From contig NZ_BSEV01000012.1 of the NCBI RefSeq assembly GCF_027922005.1, forward strand, positions 123,440-187,439: a stretch of 64,000 nucleotides of DNA, written 5' to 3'. Each line of letters begins with the position of its first letter. The first letter of the stretch is position 1. A program made the translations under genes and the position numbers. The notes beneath the pieces were generated by a model, which was given only the letters and a program-made list of their open reading frames with translations, was not told the DNA's origin and ran no database searches. This stretch comes from Streptosporangium carneum. GTDB lineage: Bacteria; Actinomycetota; Actinomycetes; Streptosporangiales; Streptosporangiaceae. Shown here piece by piece: positions 45,189 to 52,462 of the stretch.

Positions 45189-47348
45189 TCAATCCGCCGC
45201 AGGGCGCCACTGGGCGGTCGCCTGTACGGCTCCCAGGCCTCCGGCCAGGCCGATGACGCCCGCGAGTCCCAGTGCCACCAGCGCACTTGTCCCGAGCAGG
45301 GTCCAAGAAAACGTTCCGGCGCTGGTCATCGCGATGAAGAACGTTCCCTGCCAGGCGGCCACAGCGGTCCCGAACCCCACGGCGATCACGGTGGGAGCGC
45401 TCAGGTTCCAGAGGGCGATGCCCATGACGAATCTTCGACGTTCGGTCAACACCGCCAGGGGGGCGACGGCGGTTGTGAACGTCAGGAACTCGCCCGCCGA
45501 GCTGGTGACCACGGCCAGCAGCAGGATTCCCATCATGAGGACGGTGAACAGCCTTACCCAGGTGGCCATGGTGGCCAGATTGTCCGTGCCGAGCAGCCAT
45601 GAGTCATAGGGCCGTTCCACGAAGGCCATCCCGAAGGACTGGTAGGCGGCCTGCTTCACCTGACCGCTGAAACCGTCCGAGCCCAGCGGAAGTATCACAG
45701 CGATCCGGTCGGAGGTTTTCGCCGCCGCGAGAACGCTCCCCTCCCGTAGCTCTGTCTTCCCGACGTAGCTGACGTACTGGTTCAGGAAACGAGCTCGGAC
45801 GTCGCCCTTGTCCTGCGCAAGGGGGCCTGGGGAGCACTTGAGGTTCAACTTCCGGACGGTCGAGCACGACCCACGGATCTCAGTCGTTCCTTCAGGGGTG
45901 TCCGGAGTGTTTACCATGAGCAGTTCCGCTTCCTTCGGAAGCAGGCCCGTGAAGCGATCGACCCTCAGAGGGGTCATGGACTGTGGAACGACGATCAGTA
46001 CGGAGTCGCGCAGTTCCTGGTGGGCCCTTTGGGCGTTCTGACCTGATTCACCTAAGCGGCTGGACCAGACCTGGGCTTGGGTGATCACACCAAGGCCGAT
46101 GACGACGACGGAGACCAGACGAACCACGACTCCCGGGCGGGCGTGGGCCCATCGACCGGCGATCAGCGTGTCGCTCCGCCCCGTCCGTACGCCGAAGTTC
46201 GCCAGAGACGTCCCCAGGCGTCGAATCACCAGGCCGGCGGTCGAGGGCAACATCCCCCAGAGCAGAGCCGTGCCCCCGACGTACGCGAGGAAGCTCATGA
46301 CCTTCGAGAGGTAGGGCGTGACGACGATCGCGATCAGCCCTATCGCCCCCACGACGGACCGCCACCGAGGAATGGCTCCCTCAAAGGTCCGGGGTTGTGT
46401 CCCCTGAGTGCTCCCGGTGTCCCGGTGAATGGTCACGACCACCAGAAGCGCCAGCGCGAACGCGCTGACGGCGGCTGTGGGAGCCGCCCAGGCCCACGAG
46501 CGCAGGTCGGCGGAGTTCGTGGTGAATCCGGTTATGGGAAGACGGACATTCCATATCGTCATCACGAAGTAGGGGACGCATCCCAGGACGGTTCCGACGG
46601 AGGAGGGAATGAGTGCCTCGCCAAGATTGACCAATGCCCTGTGCCGGTAACCTCCCCCCAGGGCCGTCAGCAGGCGTGTACGCCTGTCCCTCACGGTTGA
46701 TCCGCATCGCGCGGCGATGATGAGAAGCACCATGGCCGCGCCGCCGAGGGTGATGCTTATCGTGGCGATGAACTGGCCGATCGGCACGCGGTTGCGAGAG
46801 TCGCCCATGAGGGCGGATCTCGCGGAACCGATTCGGGTGACACCGAACCAGTCGCGACGGTCGTCGACCTTCGGTCTGACGTAGGCGAGTCGCTCGGCGG
46901 AATTGGCGAGCCCGTCGTCCTGGATGATTCCAGCGAACACCCCGTACCTGTCACGTATGCCCTCTCCCGCGCCGGCGCGGAGCAGCTCGGGAGAGAGAAA
47001 CGCCTCTCCAGGGCCGGGCCAACGTGGCAGTCCCGGCGGCGGAGCGACTGTCGACGAACGCGGCTCGACATGAACAACCTGGTGAGGGACGTTCCCCACG
47101 GAGTCTCTGGTCCACTTGTAGCTCGCGACTACGGGTCTTTTGCCTCTCGCCATCTCCGCGCCGCGCGCCAGATCTCGCTTGTCCCATCCGTCGTATGTCG
47201 CGACGACCGTGAGGACGGACATGAACACGAGTGTCATGGTGGTGGCCGCGACGGTGAGGGCCGCGAACCGCAGCCTCCCCCCAGGTGAGTTCCTGCCTGC
47301 GGCGAGTCCCAGACGCAACAGATGCCACCAGAGTCTTTGGCGGCTCAC
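45189..47348 (-). CDS. FtsX-like (MacB-type) ABC transporter permease
   Basis: Protein of 719 aa. A first transmembrane helix (about 27-50) is followed by an extracytoplasmic domain to about residue 195, then groups of helices (about 195-215, 240-270, 285-305, 330-360, 405-425). A second large outer domain with two Cys (SCSTVRKLNLKC) follows, then the final helices (about 590-710). This is the two-FtsX-unit layout of exporters for peptides, lipoproteins or antibiotics. Its ATG overlaps the ATPase stop (ATGA). Codon use is less GC-biased than the backbone, consistent with acquisition. The substrate is perhaps the Cys-containing secreted protein encoded upstream. Confidence 0.87.
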   Translation of the reverse strand: MSRQRLWWHLLRLGLAAGRNSPGGRLRFAALTVAATTMTLVFMSVLTVVATYDGWDKRDLARGAEMARGKRPVVASYKWTRDSVGNVPHQVVHVEPRSSTVAPPPGLPRWPGPGEAFLSPELLRAGAGEGIRDRYGVFAGIIQDDGLANSAERLAYVRPKVDDRRDWFGVTRIGSARSALMGDSRNRVPIGQFIATISITLGGAAMVLLIIAARCGSTVRDRRTRLLTALGGGYRHRALVNLGEALIPSSVGTVLGCVPYFVMTIWNVRLPITGFTTNSADLRSWAWAAPTAAVSAFALALLVVVTIHRDTGSTQGTQPRTFEGAIPRWRSVVGAIGLIAIVVTPYLSKVMSFLAYVGGTALLWGMLPSTAGLVIRRLGTSLANFGVRTGRSDTLIAGRWAHARPGVVVRLVSVVVIGLGVITQAQVWSSRLGESGQNAQRAHQELRDSVLIVVPQSMTPLRVDRFTGLLPKEAELLMVNTPDTPEGTTEIRGSCSTVRKLNLKCSPGPLAQDKGDVRARFLNQYVSYVGKTELREGSVLAAAKTSDRIAVILPLGSDGFSGQVKQAAYQSFGMAFVERPYDSWLLGTDNLATMATWVRLFTVLMMGILLLAVVTSSAGEFLTFTTAVAPLAVLTERRRFVMGIALWNLSAPTVIAVGFGTAVAAWQGTFFIAMTSAGTFSWTLLGTSALVALGLAGVIGLAGGLGAVQATAQWRPAAD

Positions 47349-48031
47349 GGCTTGGCCCCTATGAGGCGCCCGGCCACCAGGTCGAATCTGCGGTCCGCCC
47401 TGCGTGCCAGACTCTCGTCATGGGTCACCACCAGGAGTGCGCAGTTCTGTTTCCGGGGCAGCTCAAAGATGAGATCGGCCACCGAATCCCTGGTGTTCCT
47501 GTCCAGCGCTCCGGTGGGTTCGTCGGCGAGCAGAAGCGGCGGGTTCGTGATCAACGCCCGCGCCACAGCCGTTCGCTGTCTCTCTCCACCGGAGAGGTAG
47601 GCGGTCGGAGTCTGCCCGAGAGGAACGCCGAGTTCGGACAGGAGTCTCTCCGCGGAGTCGTACGCCGTCTTGCGATCGACCCCCGCGAGGAGAGCCGCGA
47701 GGGCCACGTTCTCGGGCGGTGACAGCTCGGGGAGCAGCTCACCGAACTGGAACACCATGCCGACGTGCTTGCGACGATAGAGGGCGAGCTGTCTGGATGA
47801 CATGTCGGTTATGTTCTTTCCGGCCACGTAAATGTGCCCGGTGTCCGGCCTGGTAAGACCCAGCACGCATGTCAGAAGAGTGGTCTTGCCGGTCCCGCTC
47901 GGTCCGCAGAGTACGACCGACTCCCCCCGGCGGACATGGAGGCTGAGGCTGGTGAAAATCTCCGCGTTCACAGTGGAGTGGCTCAGATTTTCGATGCTCA
48001 GCAATGGATGCTGATGTCTTGGATCAGGCAT
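47345..48031 (-). CDS. ABC transporter ATP-binding protein (LolD/MacB type)
   Basis: Protein of 228 aa. Walker A GPSGTGKTTLL, Q-loop region MVFQFGELLPELSPPENVAL, signature LSGGERQRTAVARAL, Walker B LLLADEPTGALD, and the H-loop VVTHD. The ATG at 48031 follows AAAGGGG. It powers the adjacent permease. An 11-bp-stem hairpin lies between this gene and the upstream peptide gene and may reduce its transcription relative to the peptide. Confidence 0.93.
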   Translation of the reverse strand: MPDPRHQHPLLSIENLSHSTVNAEIFTSLSLHVRRGESVVLCGPSGTGKTTLLTCVLGLTRPDTGHIYVAGKNITDMSSRQLALYRRKHVGMVFQFGELLPELSPPENVALAALLAGVDRKTAYDSAERLLSELGVPLGQTPTAYLSGGERQRTAVARALITNPPLLLADEPTGALDRNTRDSVADLIFELPRKQNCALLVVTHDESLARRADRRFDLVAGRLIGAKP

Positions 48032-48052
48032 GATTGCCCCTTTAAATAGGAG

Positions 48053-48091
48053 GGTGCCGAGCAAGTAGTAAGGAAATACCTGCTCGGCACC
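48053..48091 (-). promoter_or_regulatory. Intercistronic hairpin between peptide and ABC genes
   Basis: GGTGCCGAGCA (48053-48063) pairs perfectly with TGCTCGGCACC (48081-48091) around a 17-nt loop. In the minus direction it follows the peptide stop and precedes the ATPase RBS. It could be a leaky terminator or an RNA stabiliser that makes the peptide more abundant than the transporter. Confidence 0.65.
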
Positions 48092-48126
48092 GTATCTTGC
48101 CATGTGTCAACTGGAGCCGTTGTTTG

Positions 48127-48507
48127 TCAGCCCCAGGCGCTGCAGTCGTCCGGCCACGCGGAGATGGTCTCGCACGCGCGGAGGCTGGTTACCGTCGATC
48201 CGGTGTTACTGTCGACATAGTTCTGCCACGGGCCGTTCTCGGGGCCGTAAAGCTCGTACGAGCGCTTCGTCCCGGGCGCTGCACTTCGGTAGTACTCGTT
48301 GTAGACATGGCAGGGGTTCGTGGCCCAGCAGTGGTTGAGCAGACGCACCACATTGTTGCCGTGTGTGTACGACTGAGCAGCTCCACTGCCGTTCGTGACG
48401 TTGATTGCGTACGCGCTCGCGATCGGGGTGAGAGCGGCGACCGCCACTATCCCTCCCGCAAACGCGGTAAGCGCGCGCATGCGGCGGCTGTACCTATCGC
48501 CGGACAC
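48127..48507 (-). CDS. Small secreted four-cysteine protein, candidate exported peptide or toxin
   Basis: Protein of 126 aa. The signal peptide (about 1-34: RALTAFAGGIVAVAALTPIA with an Ala-x-Ala end) precedes a mature part of about 92 residues with Cys in NHCWATNPCHVYN and LRACETISAWPDDCSAWG, likely two disulfides, and many aromatic residues. RBS AAGGAGG is ideally placed before the GTG at 48507. It is first in an operon with an ABC exporter. I do not recognise a family; the arrangement recalls bacteriocin operons such as lactococcin 972, but the sequence does not match that motif convincingly. Confidence 0.72.
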   Translation of the reverse strand: MSGDRYSRRMRALTAFAGGIVAVAALTPIASAYAINVTNGSGAAQSYTHGNNVVRLLNHCWATNPCHVYNEYYRSAAPGTKRSYELYGPENGPWQNYVDSNTGSTVTSLRACETISAWPDDCSAWG

Positions 48508-48538
48508 AGGTATCCTCCTTGTTGCATCGACAGATGTG

Positions 48539-48579
48539 CTGTAGGCGGGGGACGTTTTGGCGACCTTCCCCGCCTACAG
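48539..48579 (-). promoter_or_regulatory. Long hairpin in the leader of the secreted-peptide gene
   Basis: CTGTAGGCGGGG (48539-48550) is fully complementary to CCCCGCCTACAG (48568-48579), with a 17-nt loop, 32 nt upstream of the start codon. It could attenuate transcription, protect the mRNA or bind a protein. Confidence 0.65.
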
Positions 48580-48662
48580 GTGAACGGAAAGCCATACTGA
48601 TCTTTACACGGCTTTCCTTCTGTGTGCAATCTTGGATGAACAGGACAGGCTTCATTCTTGGC

Positions 48663-48678
48663 ATGGCGTCGACGCCAT
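48663..48678. promoter_or_regulatory. 16-bp perfect palindrome upstream of the peptide operon
   Basis: ATGGCGTCGACGCCAT is fully self-complementary. On the minus strand TTGCGC-N18-TTATGG just before it could be a weak promoter, which would put the palindrome at the transcription start as an operator. No regulator is assigned. Confidence 0.45.
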
Positions 48679-49044
48679 AAGGTGTTCCCCTTTTTGAGGC
48701 GCAATTCCAATGGTTTTCGGGCAAGCCGGAAAGAAAAGCGGTAAATGGAGTCTTCGTCTGGCGTTGTGACTTGCAGCGGAGGCGGAGGCTTAGCTTTTGG
48801 CGAGTGAGGTCTTCTGGTGAGACGGCGATCGCCAAGTTTCGACGCCCGGTGTTACTGCTTGTCTGTGTACGGTCTCGGGCGGTGCCGGAATTGGCGGGTG
48901 CCGAGGAGTCGCGCGCCTGATCGGCGGGATCTGGTCAGTTGTTCGCCCGGTGACCGGACGGCTCGGTCGGATGGAGCCCCGGCGGGCAGAGGTTCGGCGC
49001 AGGCCGTTGGCGCCTGCGGAACGGGAGAGCGGTCGGCGGTCGAC

Positions 49045-49093
49045 CGAGGCGGCCGGGGGCGTCCACACTGATCTCCAGCGCGACTTCGTCGCC
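49045..49093 (+). pseudogene. Decayed second copy of a ychF C-terminal segment
   Basis: The DNA reads as EAAGGVHTDLQRDF, against EAAGVIHTDFQRGF in YchF (encoded at about 44778-44826). By eye about 40 of 49 bases agree, including an uninterrupted run of 14. Nothing else of ychF is seen around it. The surrounding spacer 48680-49168 has no gene. The copy lies in the same orientation as ychF on the far side of the ABC/peptide operon. Confidence 0.65.
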
Positions 49094-49168
49094 ACGTCAA
49101 CCTCTCCGCCTCTCCGCGCGTGAGTTGATCGACTCCGACGCGGCAGATACGGGGAAAGGAGTGGTGTA

Positions 49169-49300
49169 AGGCTCTTCTTCGAAGGGCACGGCTGGGAGGA
49201 CTGCACCTCCTGGCTCAAGAGCGACCGCAAGGTGCTCGCACGGACCAGCGAGCTCATCGAGGACATCCTCCGTCGCCCCCTGGCCGCCGGTCGCCCGGGC
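49169..49300 (+). pseudogene. Remnant of a YoeB/Txe-family toxin
   Basis: The frame reads RLFFEGHGWEDCTSWLKSDR, then KVLARTSELIEDILRRPLAA before similarity ends. This is the N-terminal half of YoeB-type mRNA interferases (usual form RLVFEDQGWEDYTSW and so on, about 85 aa). The second half with the catalytic C-terminus is lost. A GTG with a good AAGGAG sits two bases out of frame, so the gene is broken. No YefM antitoxin is visible upstream. Confidence 0.7.
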
Positions 49301-49335
49301 ACGCCATGGGAGCGGACCGCACAGGGGGAGGCGTC

Positions 49336-49656
49336 ATGCCGAAGCGGGTTCAGTACAAACGGGGGCAGCCCAAGCCGCAGGGGGTCGTCGTCGTGACCCG
49401 TGTCAGCCGGTGGGGCAACCCGTTCACGGTGGCCGAGCACGGCAGGGCGGAGGCGATGCGCCTGCACCGTGAACACCTGCTCGCCGGGACGCTGGTCAAC
49501 AGGTTCGGCCATCGCGTCACCGTTGACATGGTGCGCCGCGAGCTTCGCGGATTCGACCTCGGATGCGCGTGCGATCTCGGCGAGCTGTGCCACGCGGACA
49601 CCTTGCTGAGGGTCGCGAACTCGACCGACCCGGTGACCGAGATCAGTTTTCGATAG
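49336..49656 (+). CDS. DUF4326 protein
   Basis: Protein of 106 aa. The DUF4326 pattern is clear: RVSRWGNPFTVAEHGRAEAM, then the short Cys-containing LGCACDLGELCHADTLL, as in proteins found in phages and mobile regions. The function is not known to me. The ATG at 49336 follows GGGGGAGG; an ATG at 49306 would add ten residues. It is placed directly after the toxin remnant in a gene-poor accessory stretch. Confidence 0.75.
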   Translation: MPKRVQYKRGQPKPQGVVVVTRVSRWGNPFTVAEHGRAEAMRLHREHLLAGTLVNRFGHRVTVDMVRRELRGFDLGCACDLGELCHADTLLRVANSTDPVTEISFR

Positions 49657-49700
49657 GGACGGCGATCGACCGCAGGGACGGCCACCGTCCTCAAGGGCGC

Positions 49701-49829
49701 TCAAGGACGGCCGTCGGCCTCGGGGACGGATGAAGACCCGGGGGAGGGGGGAGGCGCAGGCAGGGTGCGCAGGATCTCCGCCTGGCGGGTCAGCTCCTCG
49801 TCCCCCTGACGTCGCCGCTCCGGCGTCAT
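49701..49829 (-). CDS. Very small protein, third of an overlapping set
   Basis: Open frame of 42 aa (MTPERRRQGDEELTRQAEIL, then a Pro/Ser-rich end). Its ATG shares one base with the stop of the preceding gene (TGATG), which favours real, coupled translation. No family. It could also be chance. Confidence 0.45.
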   Translation of the reverse strand: MTPERRRQGDEELTRQAEILRTLPAPPPSPGSSSVPEADGRP

Positions 49830-50110
49830 CAGGCGGCCCTCCGATGCGCCGTCTCCGCCTCGCGCATCCGCGCCGCCAAACCCTCGGCGGTGTCGTCCGA
49901 GACGATCAGCGGCTCGGGAGCCGGCCAGGCCGCGAGGGCGTAGAAGCGGCGGTCGCCGAGACTGTAGAGCACGCTCCACCCCCGCCAGGTGTCGTTCAGC
50001 AGCTTGGCCTGGTCACGGGCGGGACCGTCCCACAGGCGTTGGTGAACCCTCGTGTGAGGTCGCCCCTCACGATGTCGCCCCGGCTCACGGGCGGAACGCC
50101 GCCTGATCAC
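49829..50110 (-). CDS. Small hypothetical protein, second of an overlapping set
   Basis: Protein of 93 aa. The first 25 residues are Arg-rich. The core WRGWSVLYSLGDRRFYALAA, followed by WPAPEPLIVSDDTAEGLAAR, resembles small proteins found beside XRE/DUF397-type regulators in actinomycetes. The GTG start overlaps the preceding stop (GTGA). It is probably cytoplasmic; the function is unknown. Confidence 0.65.
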   Translation of the reverse strand: MIRRRSAREPGRHREGRPHTRVHQRLWDGPARDQAKLLNDTWRGWSVLYSLGDRRFYALAAWPAPEPLIVSDDTAEGLAARMREAETAHRRAA

Positions 50111-50334
50111 TGCGTTTCCCGTCCCGCCGCCTCCTGCCGACCGACCTCGGCCTGAAGATCGGCGAAGGTGTCGGCGTCCACGGTGCGGAACGGCGGCCGG
50201 TGCAACGAGGTGTCCTCGGCCGCCGTGCAGGGGAAGGGCTCCTGGCGGCTGGCCCAGTAGCGCCCCGCGTCGCTGCGGATGACCCGCCAGCCCGGGATGG
50301 CCGGGCTGGTCGCGGTGGACCTAGCATCGCTCAT
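50107..50334 (-). CDS. Small hypothetical protein, first of an overlapping set
   Basis: Protein of 75 aa with GWRVIRSDAGRYWASRQEPF, a middle rich in polar residues and a helical end ADTFADLQAEVGRQEAA. RBS AAGGAG lies 8 nt before the ATG at 50334. It is divergent from the XRE regulator gene, with an inverted repeat between them. Family unknown. Confidence 0.65.
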   Translation of the reverse strand: MSDARSTATSPAIPGWRVIRSDAGRYWASRQEPFPCTAAEDTSLHRPPFRTVDADTFADLQAEVGRQEAAGRETQ

Positions 50335-50357
50335 GGATCGCACTCCTTTGCGATCGA

Positions 50358-50392
50358 GGAACCCCGTATGGCCTGTCCGCCTGCGGGGTTCC
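50358..50392. promoter_or_regulatory. Inverted repeat in the divergent region before the XRE gene
   Basis: GGAACCCCG (50358-50366) and CGGGGTTCC (50384-50392) are perfect complements spaced by 17 nt. It may be an operator or a leader hairpin of the minus-strand genes. Confidence 0.5.
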
Positions 50393-50505
50393 GCTTTACG
50401 TGGCCTTGCCTGCTGCCATAGTTGGAGTCACGCACCGCACCGGACAAGACACAGTGCGTTGCGGCTCGGGTGTGCAAGCCGTGCAACAGGGGCAGGGTGA
50501 AGGCG

Positions 50506-51813
50506 ATGGGCGCAGAGTCACCGGAGTGGCGGGAGTTCGGCCGCGCAGTGCGAAAGCGGCGCGAGCAGTGCCAGATGAGTCAGCGTCGGCTCGCCGAGCG
50601 GATCCGCTGGAACTACTCGATGGTGAGCCGCTGGGAGGCCGCCACCCATCGCCCGCCTGCCGACGCGATCGAAGCTCTGGACGCCGAGCTCGGCGCCGAG
50701 GGGAAGCTGATCTCGCTGGGGCTGCGCGCCGCCATGGCCGATGCGGACCGGTCACGAAGGAGTAACGTCGAAGTAAAGGCCTTGACGCGGGATGAGGACG
50801 AGGACATGGAACGCAGACGACTGATGCGGGATGCCGTCGCCGTCGCCGCGGTAGGCGCTATGGCTCCTGTTCTGACCTCGTTGAGCGACGCTCTGGCCGT
50901 CGCGCAGCAGCCGTTGCCGGGGGCGAGCGTGTCGCAGGGGATGATCGACGACTGGGAGCACGCCGCCGACATCCACGAGCAGCGGGCGCGCCTGGACCCT
51001 CCCGCCGTCGTCCTCGCCGCGCTCGCGGTCGACTACACCGACATGGCGCCCCATCTGGGGCGTGCCCAACCTGACGCCGTGCAGCGTGATCTCACGCATG
51101 CCGCCGCGCGCCACGCGGCCCTGATCGGAGGCAAGTGGTTCGACCTGGGCAATCGCCGCCAGGCGCACCGGTGGTGGGCACAGACGCGCCTGCTGAGCGC
51201 ACAAGCTGGGGACGACCTCCTGGCGTCGTGGCTGAGAGGCTGGGAGGCGGGATATCGGAGGCAGGATCCGGACGAGAACCTTGACGACGTGCTTGTCGTG
51301 GCGAGAGAGGCGCGTCGCCTCGCGGGAGACGACCCCAGCGAGCCGCTCGTGGCTGCTCTCGGGGTCGAGTCGCTGATCCTCGCGATGATGGGGCGTCACA
51401 CTGAGGCGATCACCGCGCTGCGCCGGACCGAGGAGACGTACGAGCGGCTGTCCGCCTCGGGAAGCTCGCGCCAGGGTCGTGCCCTGTGGCACAACCGAAC
51501 GCTGGTCTACACGCTCGCGGGAGACGTCAAACGGGCCGAGGCCGCCCGAGACACGGCCGAGAGCCTCTATCCGGCGGGGCACCGTACGGCGACCATGCTC
51601 GCCTTCTACGGCGCGGCGCTCCACGCCCGCACCGATCCCAGTGAGGGCGCGCATCAGGCACTGCGCCTCGTCGACGCGCTGCCTGCCGAGCGGCGCGATA
51701 CCCGGGTGATGTCGGCGACCCGTCTGGTCGTCGACGCCCTGCCGGAGAAGGCCCGCGCCCTGCCCGAGGCGAGGGAACTGCGCGCCCTGACGGTGGGCGG
51801 TCGATCGGCCTGA
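50506..51813 (+). CDS. XRE-family regulator with TPR-like C-terminal region
   Basis: Protein of 435 aa. The N-terminal HTH (about 8-65) is EFGRAVRKRREQCQMSQRRL, then AERIRWNYSMVSRWEAATHR. A linker includes a hydrophobic stretch (AVAVAAVGAMAPVLTSLSDA). The large C-terminal helical region (about 170-430) contains repeats such as GRHTEAITALRRTEETYERL, like the tetratricopeptide regions of actinomycete regulators that bind peptides or other proteins. The ATG at 50506 is preceded by GGTGAAGG. Divergent small genes are its likely targets or partners. Confidence 0.85.
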   Translation: MGAESPEWREFGRAVRKRREQCQMSQRRLAERIRWNYSMVSRWEAATHRPPADAIEALDAELGAEGKLISLGLRAAMADADRSRRSNVEVKALTRDEDEDMERRRLMRDAVAVAAVGAMAPVLTSLSDALAVAQQPLPGASVSQGMIDDWEHAADIHEQRARLDPPAVVLAALAVDYTDMAPHLGRAQPDAVQRDLTHAAARHAALIGGKWFDLGNRRQAHRWWAQTRLLSAQAGDDLLASWLRGWEAGYRRQDPDENLDDVLVVAREARRLAGDDPSEPLVAALGVESLILAMMGRHTEAITALRRTEETYERLSASGSSRQGRALWHNRTLVYTLAGDVKRAEAARDTAESLYPAGHRTATMLAFYGAALHARTDPSEGAHQALRLVDALPAERRDTRVMSATRLVVDALPEKARALPEARELRALTVGGRSA

Positions 51814-52462
51814 TCGCCGTTGGCGTGCTGGACGGCGACGGGTGACCGGGTCGGTGGCCGGCAAGTGCGACGGGCGACGGATCCTTCCCCCGAGGGCTGG
51901 GGGACGGCGGTCCGAGCGGGAGTCGCGCAGGCGCGGGGAGTCGGCGAGATCTACGTGATGTACGCATGGAGATCCGTACGCGGGTGGTGTCCGGCGCTTG
52001 ACGGTTCGTGGGGCGGGATGCGGAACTTGTGGTTCGTGCGGAGGGGTGTCCACGCGCGGAGGGGAGTCTGTGCTTCGACGTCCGGTGGCCGGTTTGTGAC
52101 AGGCGGCTCCGGCTCGCGGACGCGGCCGTGGCTCCCGTCCGGTGACCCTGGGTGACGGGTTCGGTGGTAAATGTGCAGGTCGGGACACTCGCACTGCTGT
52201 TTGGATAGCAATGCGTGGCCTTTGGGTAATCAGTGCCCGTGCTGGCCAGGCGTAATGTGCTTTCTTCGCCCCCCTCGTCCGGGATGGGCGGTCAGCCGGG
52301 TTCCAGACCCGGTTTGCTCAGTAACCATGATGCCTGCAGCATAGGCGTGGCTTTCCTGAAACAATCGGCAAGGCGGTTAGAGTAAGTGCTTGACCATGGT
52401 TAACGGGGTCGGGAGTAATACGACACCGCGTCAGCCGGGGGATTGGCGCGAGCGGAGGCAAG
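51814..52462. other. Gene-free region before the transfer locus
   Basis: About 650 bp with lower GC in its second half. Short open frames on both strands have no RBS or recognisable product. It holds a hairpin CCGGGT-TCCAG-ACCCGG (52296-52312) followed by TTT, and a TTGACC (52390-52395) with TAATAC (52416-52421) at a 20-bp spacing, too wide for a standard promoter. No oriT is recognised. Confidence 0.5.
52296..52312 (+). terminator. Hairpin with short T run upstream of the transfer locus
   Basis: A 6-bp stem (CCGGGT/ACCCGG) with a TCCAG loop and TTT after it. It could insulate the transfer operon from read-through. Confidence 0.4.

Noticed and set aside
48127-48507. Secreted protein as a lactococcin 972 family bacteriocin
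   Set aside because: The operon layout fits, but the Trp/Tyr/His pattern typical of the family is not convincing, and this protein has four Cys.
48790-49704. 304-codon minus-strand frame across the remnant region
   Set aside because: Antisense to DUF4326 and the YoeB remnant, with no recognisable protein. The plus-strand matches are more specific.
51820-52155. 111-codon frame after the XRE gene
   Set aside because: No RBS, biased Arg/Gly/Trp composition and no family resemblance.
52390-52421. TTGACC...TAATAC as promoter of the transfer operon
   Set aside because: The spacer is 20 bp, longer than the usual 16-18; kept only as a remark in the spacer entry.
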